Assembly: GCF_042666875.1 (NCBI RefSeq)
Contig: NZ_JBHTCX010000002.1
Span: 124,001-188,000 of the forward strand
Origin: Brachybacterium sp042666875
Lineage (GTDB): Bacteria; Actinomycetota; Actinomycetes; Actinomycetales; Dermabacteraceae
Length of the DNA stretch: 64,000 nt
Reading direction: 5' to 3'
Part shown: positions 26,371 through 35,180 of the stretch, piece after piece
Numbering within the stretch: the first letter of the stretch is position 1
Layout: each line of letters begins with the position of its first letter
Program-made: the position numbers and the translations under genes
The notes under the pieces: generated by a model
Seen by the model: only the letters and a program-made list of their open reading frames with translations
What the model was told of the DNA's origin: nothing
Database searches by the model: none

Positions 26371-27162
26371 ATGGATCTCGACCTCGCAGGCAAGCGCGTA
26401 CTGGTCACCGGAGCGAGCAAGGGAATCGGTCTGGCGACCGTGCGCGCCTTCCTCGCTGAAGGGGCCTCGGTCACCGCGGTCGCTCGTCGCAGCACGCCTG
26501 AGCTGGAGGCCTCGGGGGCTGCCTTTGTCGCGGCCGACCTGGCGACCTCGGAGGGCCCCGGACGGATGGTCGACGCGGTGCTCTCGGCCGATCCGCGACT
26601 CGACGTCCTGGTCAACGCCGCCGGAGGAGGTGACGTACCGGATGGGGTGCTGGGCGATCCCTTCGGCGGGGACGACGGCATCTGGGACGCGACCTTCTCG
26701 CTCACCCTCTACTCGGCGGTGCGCACGATCCGTGCGGCGCTGCCGGCACTTGCGGCGACCCGCGGGGCGATCGTGAACATCGGCTCGGACTCGGTGCTGC
26801 TTCCGGGGAGCGTCCCCGCGCCGTACCCGGCCGCCAAAGCCGCGCTCATCACGTTCTCCCGTGGACTGGCGGAACGAGTGGCGCCGTCCGGGGTCCGGAT
26901 CAATGTCGTCACTCCGTCGGCGACCCGCACGCCGCTGCTGACCGGAGCGGACAGCCTGGTGGCCAAGCTGGCGGCCGAGATGGGGGTCACGCACGAAGAG
27001 CTCCTCGAGCAGTTCCCGGCGCAGAACGGGATGGTCACGGGCAAGCTGATCGAACCCGATGAGATCGCCCGGACCATCATCCTGCTCTCGTCGCCGACCA
27101 TGCCCAGCGCGGTCGGCTCGAACTGGGCCGTGCACGGCGGATCACTGAAGATGCCGGCGTGA
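26371..27162 (+). CDS. Short-chain dehydrogenase/reductase
   Basis: A 263-aa classical SDR. The cofactor loop is TGASKGIGLATV, the NAG-like element reads VNAAGGGD, and the active site is IGSDS followed by YPAAK. The C-terminus (AVGSNWAVHGGSLKMPA) is usual for the family. It is divergent from a TetR gene, its likely regulator, and convergent with the flavin monooxygenase, 10 bp away. The substrate cannot be deduced. Confidence 0.88.
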   Translation: MDLDLAGKRVLVTGASKGIGLATVRAFLAEGASVTAVARRSTPELEASGAAFVAADLATSEGPGRMVDAVLSADPRLDVLVNAAGGGDVPDGVLGDPFGGDDGIWDATFSLTLYSAVRTIRAALPALAATRGAIVNIGSDSVLLPGSVPAPYPAAKAALITFSRGLAERVAPSGVRINVVTPSATRTPLLTGADSLVAKLAAEMGVTHEELLEQFPAQNGMVTGKLIEPDEIARTIILLSSPTMPSAVGSNWAVHGGSLKMPA

Positions 27163-27172
27163 GGGTGCCTGT

Positions 27173-28330
27173 TCAGGGGGCACGGTCGGGCCGATCCAGC
27201 CCGGCGAGCTGCCGCGCCAGGGTTCGCTGGAGGGCCGGCATCCGGCCCGCCAGGGACAGCGCGATGTTGCGCACCGGACGCGCCGCGCCGGGCACGGTGG
27301 CCAGCGACGTGAGCCGCCCGGCGAGACGGATGACGTGGCGGGCCTTGGGCAGCTGGACGTCGGAGTAGGTCTCGAGCACCGCGTCCGAGGCACCGTCGAG
27401 CACCTGCGCGAGGGCCCGGCCGAGATGGACGGCGTCATCGAGACCGAGGTTCATGCCCTGGCCGCCGGCGGGGGAGTGGACGTGGGCGGCATCGCCGGCG
27501 AGCAGGATCCGCCCGACCCGGAAGGAATCGGCCAGCCGCTCGTGCACGCGGAAGCGGGAGCCCCAGATGACCTCCTCGACGACCGCGGGCCGCCGCTTCG
27601 GACCGCGGGCATCGAGCAGGCGCTGGACGAAGGGGACGTCGGGATGCTCGGGCGCCTCGGCCACGGTGGCCACCACGCGGTGCAGCCCGTCGGGCAGGGG
27701 GACGAACACGAGCGTCCCGGCAGGCGAGAAGTACAGGATGACGTCCCGGCCGGACACTCCGGAGCCGAGCCGTACGTCGGCGAGGCTGAAGGACTGCGAG
27801 ACCGTATCCCCGGTGAAGCTGATGCCGGACTGCTCGCGCACCGTGCTGTGCATCCCGTCGGCGCCGACGACGTACTCGGCTCGCACCTGTCGTCCGTCCT
27901 CGAACGTCGCGATGACCCCGTCGGCCTCCCGGTCGAGCCGTTCGACGGTGGCGGGCCGGACCACCTCGCCCCCGAGCTCGCGGAGCCGGGCGAGCAGGTA
28001 GGCCTCGGTGTCCGCCTGGGAGAGCATCAGCGCGTACGGGTAGTCGGTCGGGAGGTTGCTGAACGGTGCCGGCACAAGGATCGCGTCCCGGTCGCGCACG
28101 GTGAAGCGGGGGGTGTGGACACCGCGCTCGACCATCTCCTCGACCACCCCGTAGGGGCTGAGCAGCTCCAGGGTGCGCGGATGGACCACCGCAGCGCGGG
28201 AGGTGTTCGCGGCCTCGGCCTGGGAATCGACGACGGTCACCTCATGGCCGAGGTGGCGCAGCACGACGGCGGCGGCCAGTCCCACCGGTCCGGCACCGAC
28301 GACGAGGACTCGGGTGGTGGCGGGCAGCAT
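27173..28330 (-). CDS. FAD-dependent aromatic-type monooxygenase (class A)
   Basis: A 385-aa flavoprotein hydroxylase. The FAD-binding GxGxxG is VVGAGPVGLAAAVVL at the N-terminus, the DG motif is YVVGADGMHSTVR around residue 155, and the GD motif is RILLAGDAAHVHSPAGGQGMN split around residue 280. This is the PHBH/UbiH group that hydroxylates aromatic or polyketide-like substrates using NAD(P)H. GGAAGGA precedes the ATG. Two GTCAAC palindromes lie upstream, shared with the divergent TetR. Confidence 0.88.
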   Translation of the reverse strand: MLPATTRVLVVGAGPVGLAAAVVLRHLGHEVTVVDSQAEAANTSRAAVVHPRTLELLSPYGVVEEMVERGVHTPRFTVRDRDAILVPAPFSNLPTDYPYALMLSQADTEAYLLARLRELGGEVVRPATVERLDREADGVIATFEDGRQVRAEYVVGADGMHSTVREQSGISFTGDTVSQSFSLADVRLGSGVSGRDVILYFSPAGTLVFVPLPDGLHRVVATVAEAPEHPDVPFVQRLLDARGPKRRPAVVEEVIWGSRFRVHERLADSFRVGRILLAGDAAHVHSPAGGQGMNLGLDDAVHLGRALAQVLDGASDAVLETYSDVQLPKARHVIRLAGRLTSLATVPGAARPVRNIALSLAGRMPALQRTLARQLAGLDRPDRAP

Positions 28331-28345
28331 GGCGGTTCCTTCCGT

Positions 28346-28365
28346 AGGTCAACGCGTGTTGACCT
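28346..28365. promoter_or_regulatory. TetR operator 1 (monooxygenase side)
   Basis: AGGTCAAC-GCGT-GTTGACCT is a perfect 8-bp inverted repeat with a 4-bp centre, 15 bp upstream of the monooxygenase ATG. Confidence 0.7.
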
Positions 28366-28388
28366 CAGTGGATCACCGCCCGGCGGCT

Positions 28389-28408
28389 ATGTCAACACGC
28401 GTTGACCT
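28389..28408. promoter_or_regulatory. TetR operator 2 (regulator side)
   Basis: ATGTCAAC-ACGC-GTTGACCT matches operator 1 with one arm mismatch; its start is 43 bp after the first. It ends on the T that opens the regulator's -10 box. Confidence 0.7.
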
Positions 28409-28413
28409 AGGAT
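28408..28413 (+). promoter_or_regulatory. -10 box of probable leaderless promoter
   Basis: TAGGAT is followed by six bases and the ATG at 28420. Operator 2 covers the -35 side, consistent with autorepression. Confidence 0.5.
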
Positions 28414-28419
28414 GGGGCC

Positions 28420-28968
28420 ATGAGACGCTCCGCCGCCGAGACCAAGCAACTGATCCGTGCCGCCGCCCGGGAGCGCTTCGCCCGCGACGGGTACGAGGGC
28501 ACCACGATCCGGGCGCTCGCGCAGGACGTCGGGATCGACCCGGCCCTGGTCATGCGTCACGTCGGATCGAAGGAAGCCCTCTTCGCGGACGCCGTGGACC
28601 TCGATCTGCGCCTGCCCGACCTCTCTCAGATCCCCGCCGACGAGATCGGCGCCGTGCTCACCGCGCACTTCCTGGACCGCTGGGAGGGGGAGGACGAGCT
28701 GCTGATGATCCTGCTGCGCTCGGCCGCCACCACGCCCGCCGCCGCCGACCGCCTCCGCGCGATCTTCGCCGAGCAGGTGGTGCGGGCCGTCCAGCAGCTC
28801 GGGATCGAGCCGGCCGACGCCCGCCACCGCGCCGGGCTGGTCGCCACCCAGATGCTGGGGCTGGGGATGTGCCGCTACATCCTCCAGCTGCCCCCGGTGG
28901 TCGAGATGGACCGAGGGCAGGTCGTCGACGCCCTGGGGTCCACGCTCCAGCGCTACCTGGTGCCATAA
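28420..28968 (+). CDS. TetR-family regulator of the flavin monooxygenase
   Basis: A 182-aa repressor. The helix-turn-helix is at about residues 8-53 (KQLIRAAARERFARDGYEGT, then LAQDVGIDPALVMRHVGSKEAL in pieces). The short C-terminal domain (LRAIFAEQV, GLGMCRYIL) is of the small actinobacterial TetR class. It is divergent from the monooxygenase, with two matching operators between them. The LacI gene starts 9 nt after its stop but has its own promoter. Confidence 0.87.
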   Translation: MRRSAAETKQLIRAAARERFARDGYEGTTIRALAQDVGIDPALVMRHVGSKEALFADAVDLDLRLPDLSQIPADEIGAVLTAHFLDRWEGEDELLMILLRSAATTPAAADRLRAIFAEQVVRAVQQLGIEPADARHRAGLVATQMLGLGMCRYILQLPPVVEMDRGQVVDALGSTLQRYLVP

Positions 28969-28971
28969 GCT
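28966..28971 (+). promoter_or_regulatory. -10 box of probable leaderless promoter for the LacI gene
   Basis: TAAGCT is followed by exactly six bases and the ATG at 28978. The box overlaps the TAA stop of the TetR gene. Confidence 0.45.
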
Positions 28972-28977
28972 GGCCGC

Positions 28978-30015
28978 ATGGCTTCTTCGCACCCGACGAT
29001 CAGCGACGTGGCGCGTCATGCCGGCGTGAGCGCGATGACGGTCTCCCGCGCGCTGTCGGGCACCGGGAACGTCAGCCCCGGGATGCGGGAGAAGGTCGAA
29101 GCCTCCGCCCGTGCGCTGGGCTACCGGCGCAACGAGAATGCGCGCAGCCTGCGCCCCGGCCACCGCAGCGGCCTGGTGGGCGTGGTGATCACGAACCTCA
29201 CCAACCCCTATTACGCCGAGCTGCTGGACGGCATCGGGGAGATCCTCGGGGAGGACGGCCGACGGGTGCTCGTCGGCATCTCGCACGAAGACGTGGCGCA
29301 GGAGGCCACGCTGGTCGCGGACTTCGTGGGCCGGCAGGCCGAGGGACTCATCGTGGTCCCCGCGGGCGGCTCCACCGAGCACCTCCAGCCCGAGCAGCGT
29401 CACGGCGTGCCGCTGGTCCTCGCCTCGCGCCGGGAGGACGGGGTCGACGTCGACTCCGTCCTGGTCGACGACATCCGCGGGGCGGAGGAGGCCACCGCGC
29501 AGCTGCTGGCCGAGGGCCACCGGCGCATCGCCTTCATGGGCAACGCGCTCTCCGTCTTCACCGGTCAGCGGCGGTACGAGGGCTTCGAGCGGGCCCACCG
29601 CGCCGCGGGCGTCCCGGTGCTGGGGCAGCTGGTGCGGCGGGCGCAGCAGGACGTGCGCGCCGCCGAGGTCGCCGCCGGGGAGCTGCTCGCGCTCGAGGAG
29701 GCGCCGACGGCCTTCTTCAGCGCCAACAACCGCAACATGGTCGGAGTCGTCAAGGCCGTCCACGCCGCCGGCCGCGAGCGGGGCGTGGACCTGTTCGATG
29801 AGGTCCGGCTGGCAGGGTTCGACGACTTCGACCTCGAGGAGCTGGTCCCCGGGGACATCTCGATCGTCACCCACGACGCCCGCGAGCTCGGCCGGACCGC
29901 CGCGGAGCTGCTGGTCATGCGCCTGCAGGGCAAGCGGACGGACCGGCCGACGCGCACGATCGAGCTTCCCACCCGGATCCGTACGCGCCGCCGCAGCTCC
30001 GCCGCCCCGGTCTGA
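28978..30015 (+). CDS. LacI-family regulator of the mannan locus
   Basis: A 345-aa regulator. The helix-turn-helix and hinge are at residues 7-62 (ISDVARHAGVSAMTVSRALS, then NARSLR). The periplasmic-binding-like sensor follows (VGVVITNLTNPYYAEL, RIAFMG, LAGFDDFDLEELV). It is convergent with the GH76 gene, 1 bp away. Two GGTAACG-type palindromes inside the locus (37450 and 38553) have the central CG expected for LacI proteins, so it probably senses a manno-oligosaccharide or sugar phosphate. Confidence 0.88.
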   Translation: MASSHPTISDVARHAGVSAMTVSRALSGTGNVSPGMREKVEASARALGYRRNENARSLRPGHRSGLVGVVITNLTNPYYAELLDGIGEILGEDGRRVLVGISHEDVAQEATLVADFVGRQAEGLIVVPAGGSTEHLQPEQRHGVPLVLASRREDGVDVDSVLVDDIRGAEEATAQLLAEGHRRIAFMGNALSVFTGQRRYEGFERAHRAAGVPVLGQLVRRAQQDVRAAEVAAGELLALEEAPTAFFSANNRNMVGVVKAVHAAGRERGVDLFDEVRLAGFDDFDLEELVPGDISIVTHDARELGRTAAELLVMRLQGKRTDRPTRTIELPTRIRTRRRSSAAPV

Positions 30016-30016
30016 C

Positions 30017-31198
30017 TCAGGTCGCCAGCGGGTAGTCCTTCGGCCTCCAGCCGAGCAGAGCGAACACCTGGATCGCCCCGGCCTGGTGCAGGGTCTGCGC
30101 GGTGGCCGACGGATCCGGCGCGCCGCCGCCTCCGGCCTGGAAGGAGAACAGGCCGCTCTCGGCGTCCCGGTTCTCGTCCCAGAGCCGCTGGGCGTAGGGC
30201 TCCATGACGCCCTCGATCTCGCTCAGGGTCTCCGGCACGACGGTGGTCGACAGCAGCAGGTTGGCGAACAGGATCGCGTTGAAGATGACCGGCTGGGCGT
30301 ACAGGGTCTCCTGCGCGCCCCAGTGGTCCAGCGCCCCGCGCAGGTCCTCCCGGGCGGCCTCGAGGTAGGAGGCTTCCCCGGTGGCGCGGTGCAGCAGCAC
30401 CGCCGCCCCGATCATCGCGCCGGAGTTGTAGGTCCACAGCGTCTCGTTGACGCTACCGTCGGTGTCGATGCTGTTGGCGTCGAGGCCGGGCTCGCGGCGC
30501 ATGGTCTCGTGCACCCAGCTCCACGTGCGGTGGGCCCACTCGAGGTAGTGCTCGTGCCCGGTCAGCTCGTACAGGTGCGCGGCCAGCTCCGAGGTCAGGG
30601 AGGTGACGTTGGTGGCTCCGCGATGGGGGTTCCAGTCGGCGTCGACCCAGTGCATGCCGCCGGCAGGGTCCCAGGCGCGGGGGAGGAACTCGAAGATGCG
30701 CTCGGCGGCGGCGAGGGCGTCGGGATCCTGCGTGATCCGGTAGCGGCGGATCTGTTCGAGGCCGATCACCGCGTTGTCGTCGAAGTAGGAGTCACCGCCC
30801 GCACCGAGCGGCGGCACCGGATAGGAGGCGTACGACCCGCTCTCGTCGTCCCAGTAGTGCTCGAGGGCGTCGAAGCGTGCCTCGAGATCGGTGCCGTAGC
30901 GTGTGCCGGCCGGCGGGAGCCGGTCGAGGTCGACGGTGGCTGCGGCGGTCTCCCTCGCGGTCCACACGAAGGCGTACGGGTCGCCGGCCTCGCCCTTCTC
31001 CTCGAGGTGGAGTCGCTGCTCGGGCAGATACGTGTGGCGCTGCATGGCGGCGTAGGTGTCCGCGGCGCGCCGGCGCCAGCGGCCGCGGGCGGGAGCGGCC
31101 GAGGCGGGCGCCGCCGCCCACGGCAGCATCGCGGCAAGGCCCGTGGCCCCGAGTCCGAGGGTCAGGGAACGGCGGGAGGGTCGGGGCACGCGGGTCAT
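30017..31198 (-). CDS. Glycoside hydrolase family 76 (alpha-1,6-mannanase type), Tat-exported
   Basis: A 393-aa exported enzyme. The N-terminus has a twin-arginine signal (PSRRSLTLGLGATG, hydrophobic run, then ASA-AP). The body is an (alpha/alpha)6-barrel-like GH76: DSYFDDNAVIGLEQIRRY near residues 136-153 holds an Asp pair (D140-D141), and ETLWTYNSGAMIGA follows. GH76 enzymes cut alpha-1,6-mannan backbones, as in yeast cell walls. Its ATG overlaps the stop of the upstream alpha-mannosidase (ATGA), so the two are coupled. It would work outside the cell to feed the importer. Confidence 0.82.
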   Translation of the reverse strand: MTRVPRPSRRSLTLGLGATGLAAMLPWAAAPASAAPARGRWRRRAADTYAAMQRHTYLPEQRLHLEEKGEAGDPYAFVWTARETAAATVDLDRLPPAGTRYGTDLEARFDALEHYWDDESGSYASYPVPPLGAGGDSYFDDNAVIGLEQIRRYRITQDPDALAAAERIFEFLPRAWDPAGGMHWVDADWNPHRGATNVTSLTSELAAHLYELTGHEHYLEWAHRTWSWVHETMRREPGLDANSIDTDGSVNETLWTYNSGAMIGAAVLLHRATGEASYLEAAREDLRGALDHWGAQETLYAQPVIFNAILFANLLLSTTVVPETLSEIEGVMEPYAQRLWDENRDAESGLFSFQAGGGGAPDPSATAQTLHQAGAIQVFALLGWRPKDYPLAT

Positions 31199-34100
31199 GA
31201 ACCGCTCCTTGTCAGCAGCACCGCGGTCATCTCCCACGGTGCGAGGTCCACGGCGATCCCGTTCTCGCCGACGCTGAGGTCGGCGAGCGGATCACCCAGG
31301 TAGGTGGCACGGTGCGCGGCGGAGACCGTGCCGGTCGGGCGGAGGAGCACGGTGACGGGCTCCTCGGCGTAGGACTGCAGACGCACCAGGCGGGTGCCCG
31401 TCGTCTCGCCCGGTGTCACGCCGACCAGGCGCACCCGGTCGTCGTCCAGCTCCAGCAGCGACCACTCGGCCGGGGCAGCGGCTGCGCCGGCCTGCCCGCC
31501 GGTGGCGAGCACCCCGAGCAGGGGATGGGTCAGCTGGGAGGCCGTCCGGTGCGCCAGGGCGGGCGTGGAGACGTCTTCGCCCGCGCGGCGCACGCCGATC
31601 GCGTAGCGGAACGTGGTCTCGAAGGCCTGCTCGACGGGGAAGTTGGTGTCCCACACGTTGTTGTGGATCCACGAGTACACGGTTCCCGGCTGGCGGGGCG
31701 ACATGCTCTCGGGGAACGGGGCGTAGGGCAGGGCGACCACCTCGGGGTGGATCAGCGGCGCGTCGGCCGTGGACCAGGCGACCGCCAGGGAATCGTCCTC
31801 GAAGGTCGCCCCGTCACGGATCGCCTTCATGTGCTGGGGCGCGCCGGGCACCTCGGGCAGGTCCGGGCCGGTCACCCCGCCGGTGATCTCGTAGCGCGTG
31901 CGCGGCGCCTCGAGGGCGAAGGGGAAGGCGAAGAAGGCGCTCTCCTTCGTCATCGTGGTGGGTTTGGCCAGCCGGTTCTCGATCTCCACGTGCGCTGAGT
32001 CGCGGGGCAGGCGCAGGGTCACCCGCGCCCAGTCCACCCCGTCGGCCGGGAACTCGTAGGTCAGGCGCTGCTCGACGGGGGTGCTGGTGTGCTCCAGCAG
32101 CACCGCGGGCTTGGCGAGGCTGCGGCTGCCCAGCAGCTCGAGCTCCTCGGAGGAGGAGGTCTTGTTTGCCTGGTGGTTGTAGCCGGGCGCCGAGGTGTAC
32201 GTGTCGTAGAGGTAGGCGTTCATGCCCACCACGGCGTCCTGGGCGACGAGCTCGCGGCCGGTGGCCTTGTCGAGGATCGAGGCGATGCAGCTGCGTGCGA
32301 GGTCGACCTCGACGCGGAGGTGCTCGTTCTCCAGGACCGTGCCGGCCTCCGACGGGGCCGGCTCCTCGGGCTGCTCGGTCGGGCCGGGTTCGACGGTGAG
32401 GCGCACGGCGCCCGTGGCCGGCACGTCCGGCACCCGCACCCGCAGGAAGTGCCCGGCGGCGCGGTTGTCGGGGTTGGTCTGCGGCACGGCCTCGTGGGGG
32501 AGCGCCTCGCCGGTGCGGGAATCGCGCACCACCAGCGGCTGACCCAGCGGGGAGCGGGCCTCGCTGATGAACAGCGAGGCGGTGCCGCTCTGCGTCAGAG
32601 AGGTGGGGTTGATGGCGGCGAACGTGGCGATCGCCTCCGGGTCCTCCCGGAGGCCGACGCCGGCGTGCGCGGCCGCCGTGTCCAGCAGCAGCTCGGCATC
32701 GTCGCGGGCCTCCAGGGCCCGGGCGAACTTCCAGTGCCACTGCTCCTCGCCGGCATTCCGCCCGGTGTCGGCGGTGGTCCAGGGATCCGAGGCGCCCCAG
32801 GTGTGCTCGTTGAACAGCGAGATCTCCTCGTGCAGCCGGCGCGCACGCTCGGGCTCGGAGGGGATCGACTCGCCGCCGAGCTCGCTGCCGACGGCGCTGA
32901 CCAGCTGGGCGTCGGTCAGCAGCGCCTGGGCGCGGCGGGCCATGGCCTGCGGGCGCGCGCCGCTGCCGATGCCCTCGACCCACCAGTCGCCCCAGTCGCC
33001 GGTGAGAGCGGGAATCTGCTCTCCCACGCGCTCCTCGGCGGCGCGGAAGAAGTCGGTGTGGGTGGACATCTGCAGCCGCGGGAAGTCCCAGGTCCGGTTC
33101 CACTGCTCCACGATGCGCGACTGCAGGAGCGTGGGCGGGGCGTTGTCGCTGTGCCGGCCCAGGACCCGCATGTGCAGGATGTCGTGCGGGTACGGCTCGC
33201 GGTCCTCCACCGCCGGGCCGTGCCAGCCGAAGGCGCCCGGGGCGTAGGGGTAGCCGTTGGTCGCCAGCGAGGTGAGGTAGGCCGGGAGGTACTCCTCGAC
33301 GCTGTCGTAGTCGCTGGACAGGCCCACGTTCGCGCCGTCCATGTAGGCCAGGCCGTGCGGGGAGTCGGTCATCCACACCAGCACGCTCTCGCCGGAGGGG
33401 GAGGCCCACCGGAACAGGCGCGGCAGATGCTGGCCGCCGATCAGCTGGGGCACCGAGCGGCCGGCCCAGTTGTGCGCCACCGAGAGGTAGGAGATGTCCT
33501 GCTGGGCCAGCGCCGCGGGCAGGCCGACGGGCTGGCCGGGCACGTCGGTCTGCATGGCGGAGTGGATCTCCACGCCGTGCTCGCGGCGCAGGTCGCGCTG
33601 GATGCGCAGCAGCTCGTGCAGCTCATCGGTGGAGCAGGTGTCCATGTGCAGGTTGTAGGGCAGAGCCGTCAGCTCGATCTGCCCGGCCCGGACCAGATCC
33701 ATGAACGCCTCGACGTGCGCGCGGGGCCGGGACTCGATCCAGGCCACGAACGGTTCGAGCGCCTCCACGGTCCACCGGAACTGCGCCTCGGCGGGCAGGT
33801 CGCGGGAGGCGCGGGCGAACTCCACGCAGGAGTCGAAGAAGTTCAGCTGCTCGCGCATCACGATGCCCTGCGTATCGGTGTACCCGATGTCGTAGTGCGA
33901 GTGCTGGACCAGGTGGATGGACCATTCGCGCACCGGGGCCTGCTCGAGGGTCACGGCATCGTCGGCGCCCAGGTCCGGCAGGTCCAGGGTGATCTGCCGG
34001 GTCTCCTCGGTGGCCGGGACCAGCGCGCGGACGCTGCCGGCCGGCCCGGGCAGGGTCTGCACGGGGGCCGACGACCCGTCGGCCCCGCGCAGGCGGACCT

Positions 34101-34308
34101 GGCGGATGTGTCCGGGGTCGACCTCGCCGTCGACCAGCAGGCGGATGGACTGGTGCATGCGCCCGTCGACGCGACGCAGCAGGGGCTCGGGGAGAGCGCG
34201 GAGGCGGCGGCCGCCGAGGACGGCCTCGGCGGCCACGGCGCGGTCGACGAGCCCGGCGCGGGCTCGGTCGAGGGACCAGGGTTCGTCTTTGACCAGTGCG
34301 GTTGTCAT
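31195..34308 (-). CDS. Alpha-mannosidase, glycoside hydrolase family 38
   Basis: A 1037-aa cytoplasmic exo-alpha-mannosidase; no signal peptide. The metal-binding start of the GH38 domain is HLVQHSHYDIGYT, the nucleophile Asp is probably in AMQTDVPGQPVG, and a later zinc-ligand His is in SLFNEHTWGASD. The C-terminal half holds the beta-sandwich domains usual in GH38. It would trim imported manno-oligosaccharides to mannose. The ATG at 34308 is preferred, though a TTG 12 nt upstream is possible. It starts 49 bp downstream of the permease stop. Confidence 0.88.
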   Translation of the reverse strand: MTTALVKDEPWSLDRARAGLVDRAVAAEAVLGGRRLRALPEPLLRRVDGRMHQSIRLLVDGEVDPGHIRQVRLRGADGSSAPVQTLPGPAGSVRALVPATEETRQITLDLPDLGADDAVTLEQAPVREWSIHLVQHSHYDIGYTDTQGIVMREQLNFFDSCVEFARASRDLPAEAQFRWTVEALEPFVAWIESRPRAHVEAFMDLVRAGQIELTALPYNLHMDTCSTDELHELLRIQRDLRREHGVEIHSAMQTDVPGQPVGLPAALAQQDISYLSVAHNWAGRSVPQLIGGQHLPRLFRWASPSGESVLVWMTDSPHGLAYMDGANVGLSSDYDSVEEYLPAYLTSLATNGYPYAPGAFGWHGPAVEDREPYPHDILHMRVLGRHSDNAPPTLLQSRIVEQWNRTWDFPRLQMSTHTDFFRAAEERVGEQIPALTGDWGDWWVEGIGSGARPQAMARRAQALLTDAQLVSAVGSELGGESIPSEPERARRLHEEISLFNEHTWGASDPWTTADTGRNAGEEQWHWKFARALEARDDAELLLDTAAAHAGVGLREDPEAIATFAAINPTSLTQSGTASLFISEARSPLGQPLVVRDSRTGEALPHEAVPQTNPDNRAAGHFLRVRVPDVPATGAVRLTVEPGPTEQPEEPAPSEAGTVLENEHLRVEVDLARSCIASILDKATGRELVAQDAVVGMNAYLYDTYTSAPGYNHQANKTSSSEELELLGSRSLAKPAVLLEHTSTPVEQRLTYEFPADGVDWARVTLRLPRDSAHVEIENRLAKPTTMTKESAFFAFPFALEAPRTRYEITGGVTGPDLPEVPGAPQHMKAIRDGATFEDDSLAVAWSTADAPLIHPEVVALPYAPFPESMSPRQPGTVYSWIHNNVWDTNFPVEQAFETTFRYAIGVRRAGEDVSTPALAHRTASQLTHPLLGVLATGGQAGAAAAPAEWSLLELDDDRVRLVGVTPGETTGTRLVRLQSYAEEPVTVLLRPTGTVSAAHRATYLGDPLADLSVGENGIAVDLAPWEMTAVLLTRSGS

Positions 34309-34357
34309 CGAGGGGACCAATCGTCGTCAGGTGCGGTGGGTCGGGGGCCAGCGGTGC

Positions 34358-35164
34358 TCAGGGCGCCAGGCGCAGGGCGCCGACGAAGAACCGCTGGAAG
34401 GACAGGAACAGGATCACCGTCGGCAGCGAGGCGATGATGCCCGCCGCCAGGATGACCGGCGGGCCGAGGCCGGCGTACTGACCGTTCAGCTCCGCCAGGG
34501 CCGCCATCAACGGTCGCACGTTGGGGCTGGTCGAGAGGGTGATCCCGAACAGCAGGTCGTTCCAGGTGGCCAGGAACTGGAACAGGAACGCGGCGATCAG
34601 GGCGCCGCGGGCCAGGGGTAGGTGGATGCGCAGGAACATCACGATCCAGCTCGCCCCGTCCAGCTGGGCGGCCTCCATCATCTCCTTCGGGGCGGTGGTC
34701 ATGTAGTTGCGCACCACGAAGAAGGCGAAGGGGATCGCCAGGGTCGTGTAGATCAGCAGCATCCCGTACTGGGTGTCGTACAGGGACGTGGCCGCGTACC
34801 CGTTGAACAGCGGCGAGAGGAACACCTGCAGCGGCAGCAGGGTCCCGGCGTAGATCGCCCAGAACCAGATGGCGGGGTGCCGCACGGGCATCACCACCAC
34901 GGCGAACGAGGCCAGCGCGGCGATGAGCACCGAGAGGACGCCGGCCCCCGCGGAGTACAGGAAGCTGTTGACCATCGCCTGCCCGATCGCGGCGGTCTCG
35001 AAGGCCACGCGCAGGTTGGCCAGGAAGTCGAAGGACACGAACCACCAGCTCGGCCCGGAGTAGGCGTCGGCGGCGGTGAAGGCGTTGACCACGACCAGGT
35101 AGGAGGGGATCAGCCAGATCACCGCCACCAGGATCAGCAGGGCGCCATGCAGACGTCGGATCAT
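34358..35164 (-). CDS. Carbohydrate ABC transporter permease, MalG type
   Basis: A 268-aa inner-membrane permease with about six membrane segments. The cytoplasmic EAA loop that meets the ATPase is visible (EMMEAAQLDGASWIVMFLRI). It pairs with the MalF-type permease just upstream (16 bp gap). No ATPase gene is in the locus; actinobacterial sugar importers commonly share one MsiK-type ATPase encoded elsewhere. Confidence 0.9.
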   Translation of the reverse strand: MIRRLHGALLILVAVIWLIPSYLVVVNAFTAADAYSGPSWWFVSFDFLANLRVAFETAAIGQAMVNSFLYSAGAGVLSVLIAALASFAVVVMPVRHPAIWFWAIYAGTLLPLQVFLSPLFNGYAATSLYDTQYGMLLIYTTLAIPFAFFVVRNYMTTAPKEMMEAAQLDGASWIVMFLRIHLPLARGALIAAFLFQFLATWNDLLFGITLSTSPNVRPLMAALAELNGQYAGLGPPVILAAGIIASLPTVILFLSFQRFFVGALRLAP

Positions 35165-35180
35165 CTCGAGGGTCCTTTCC

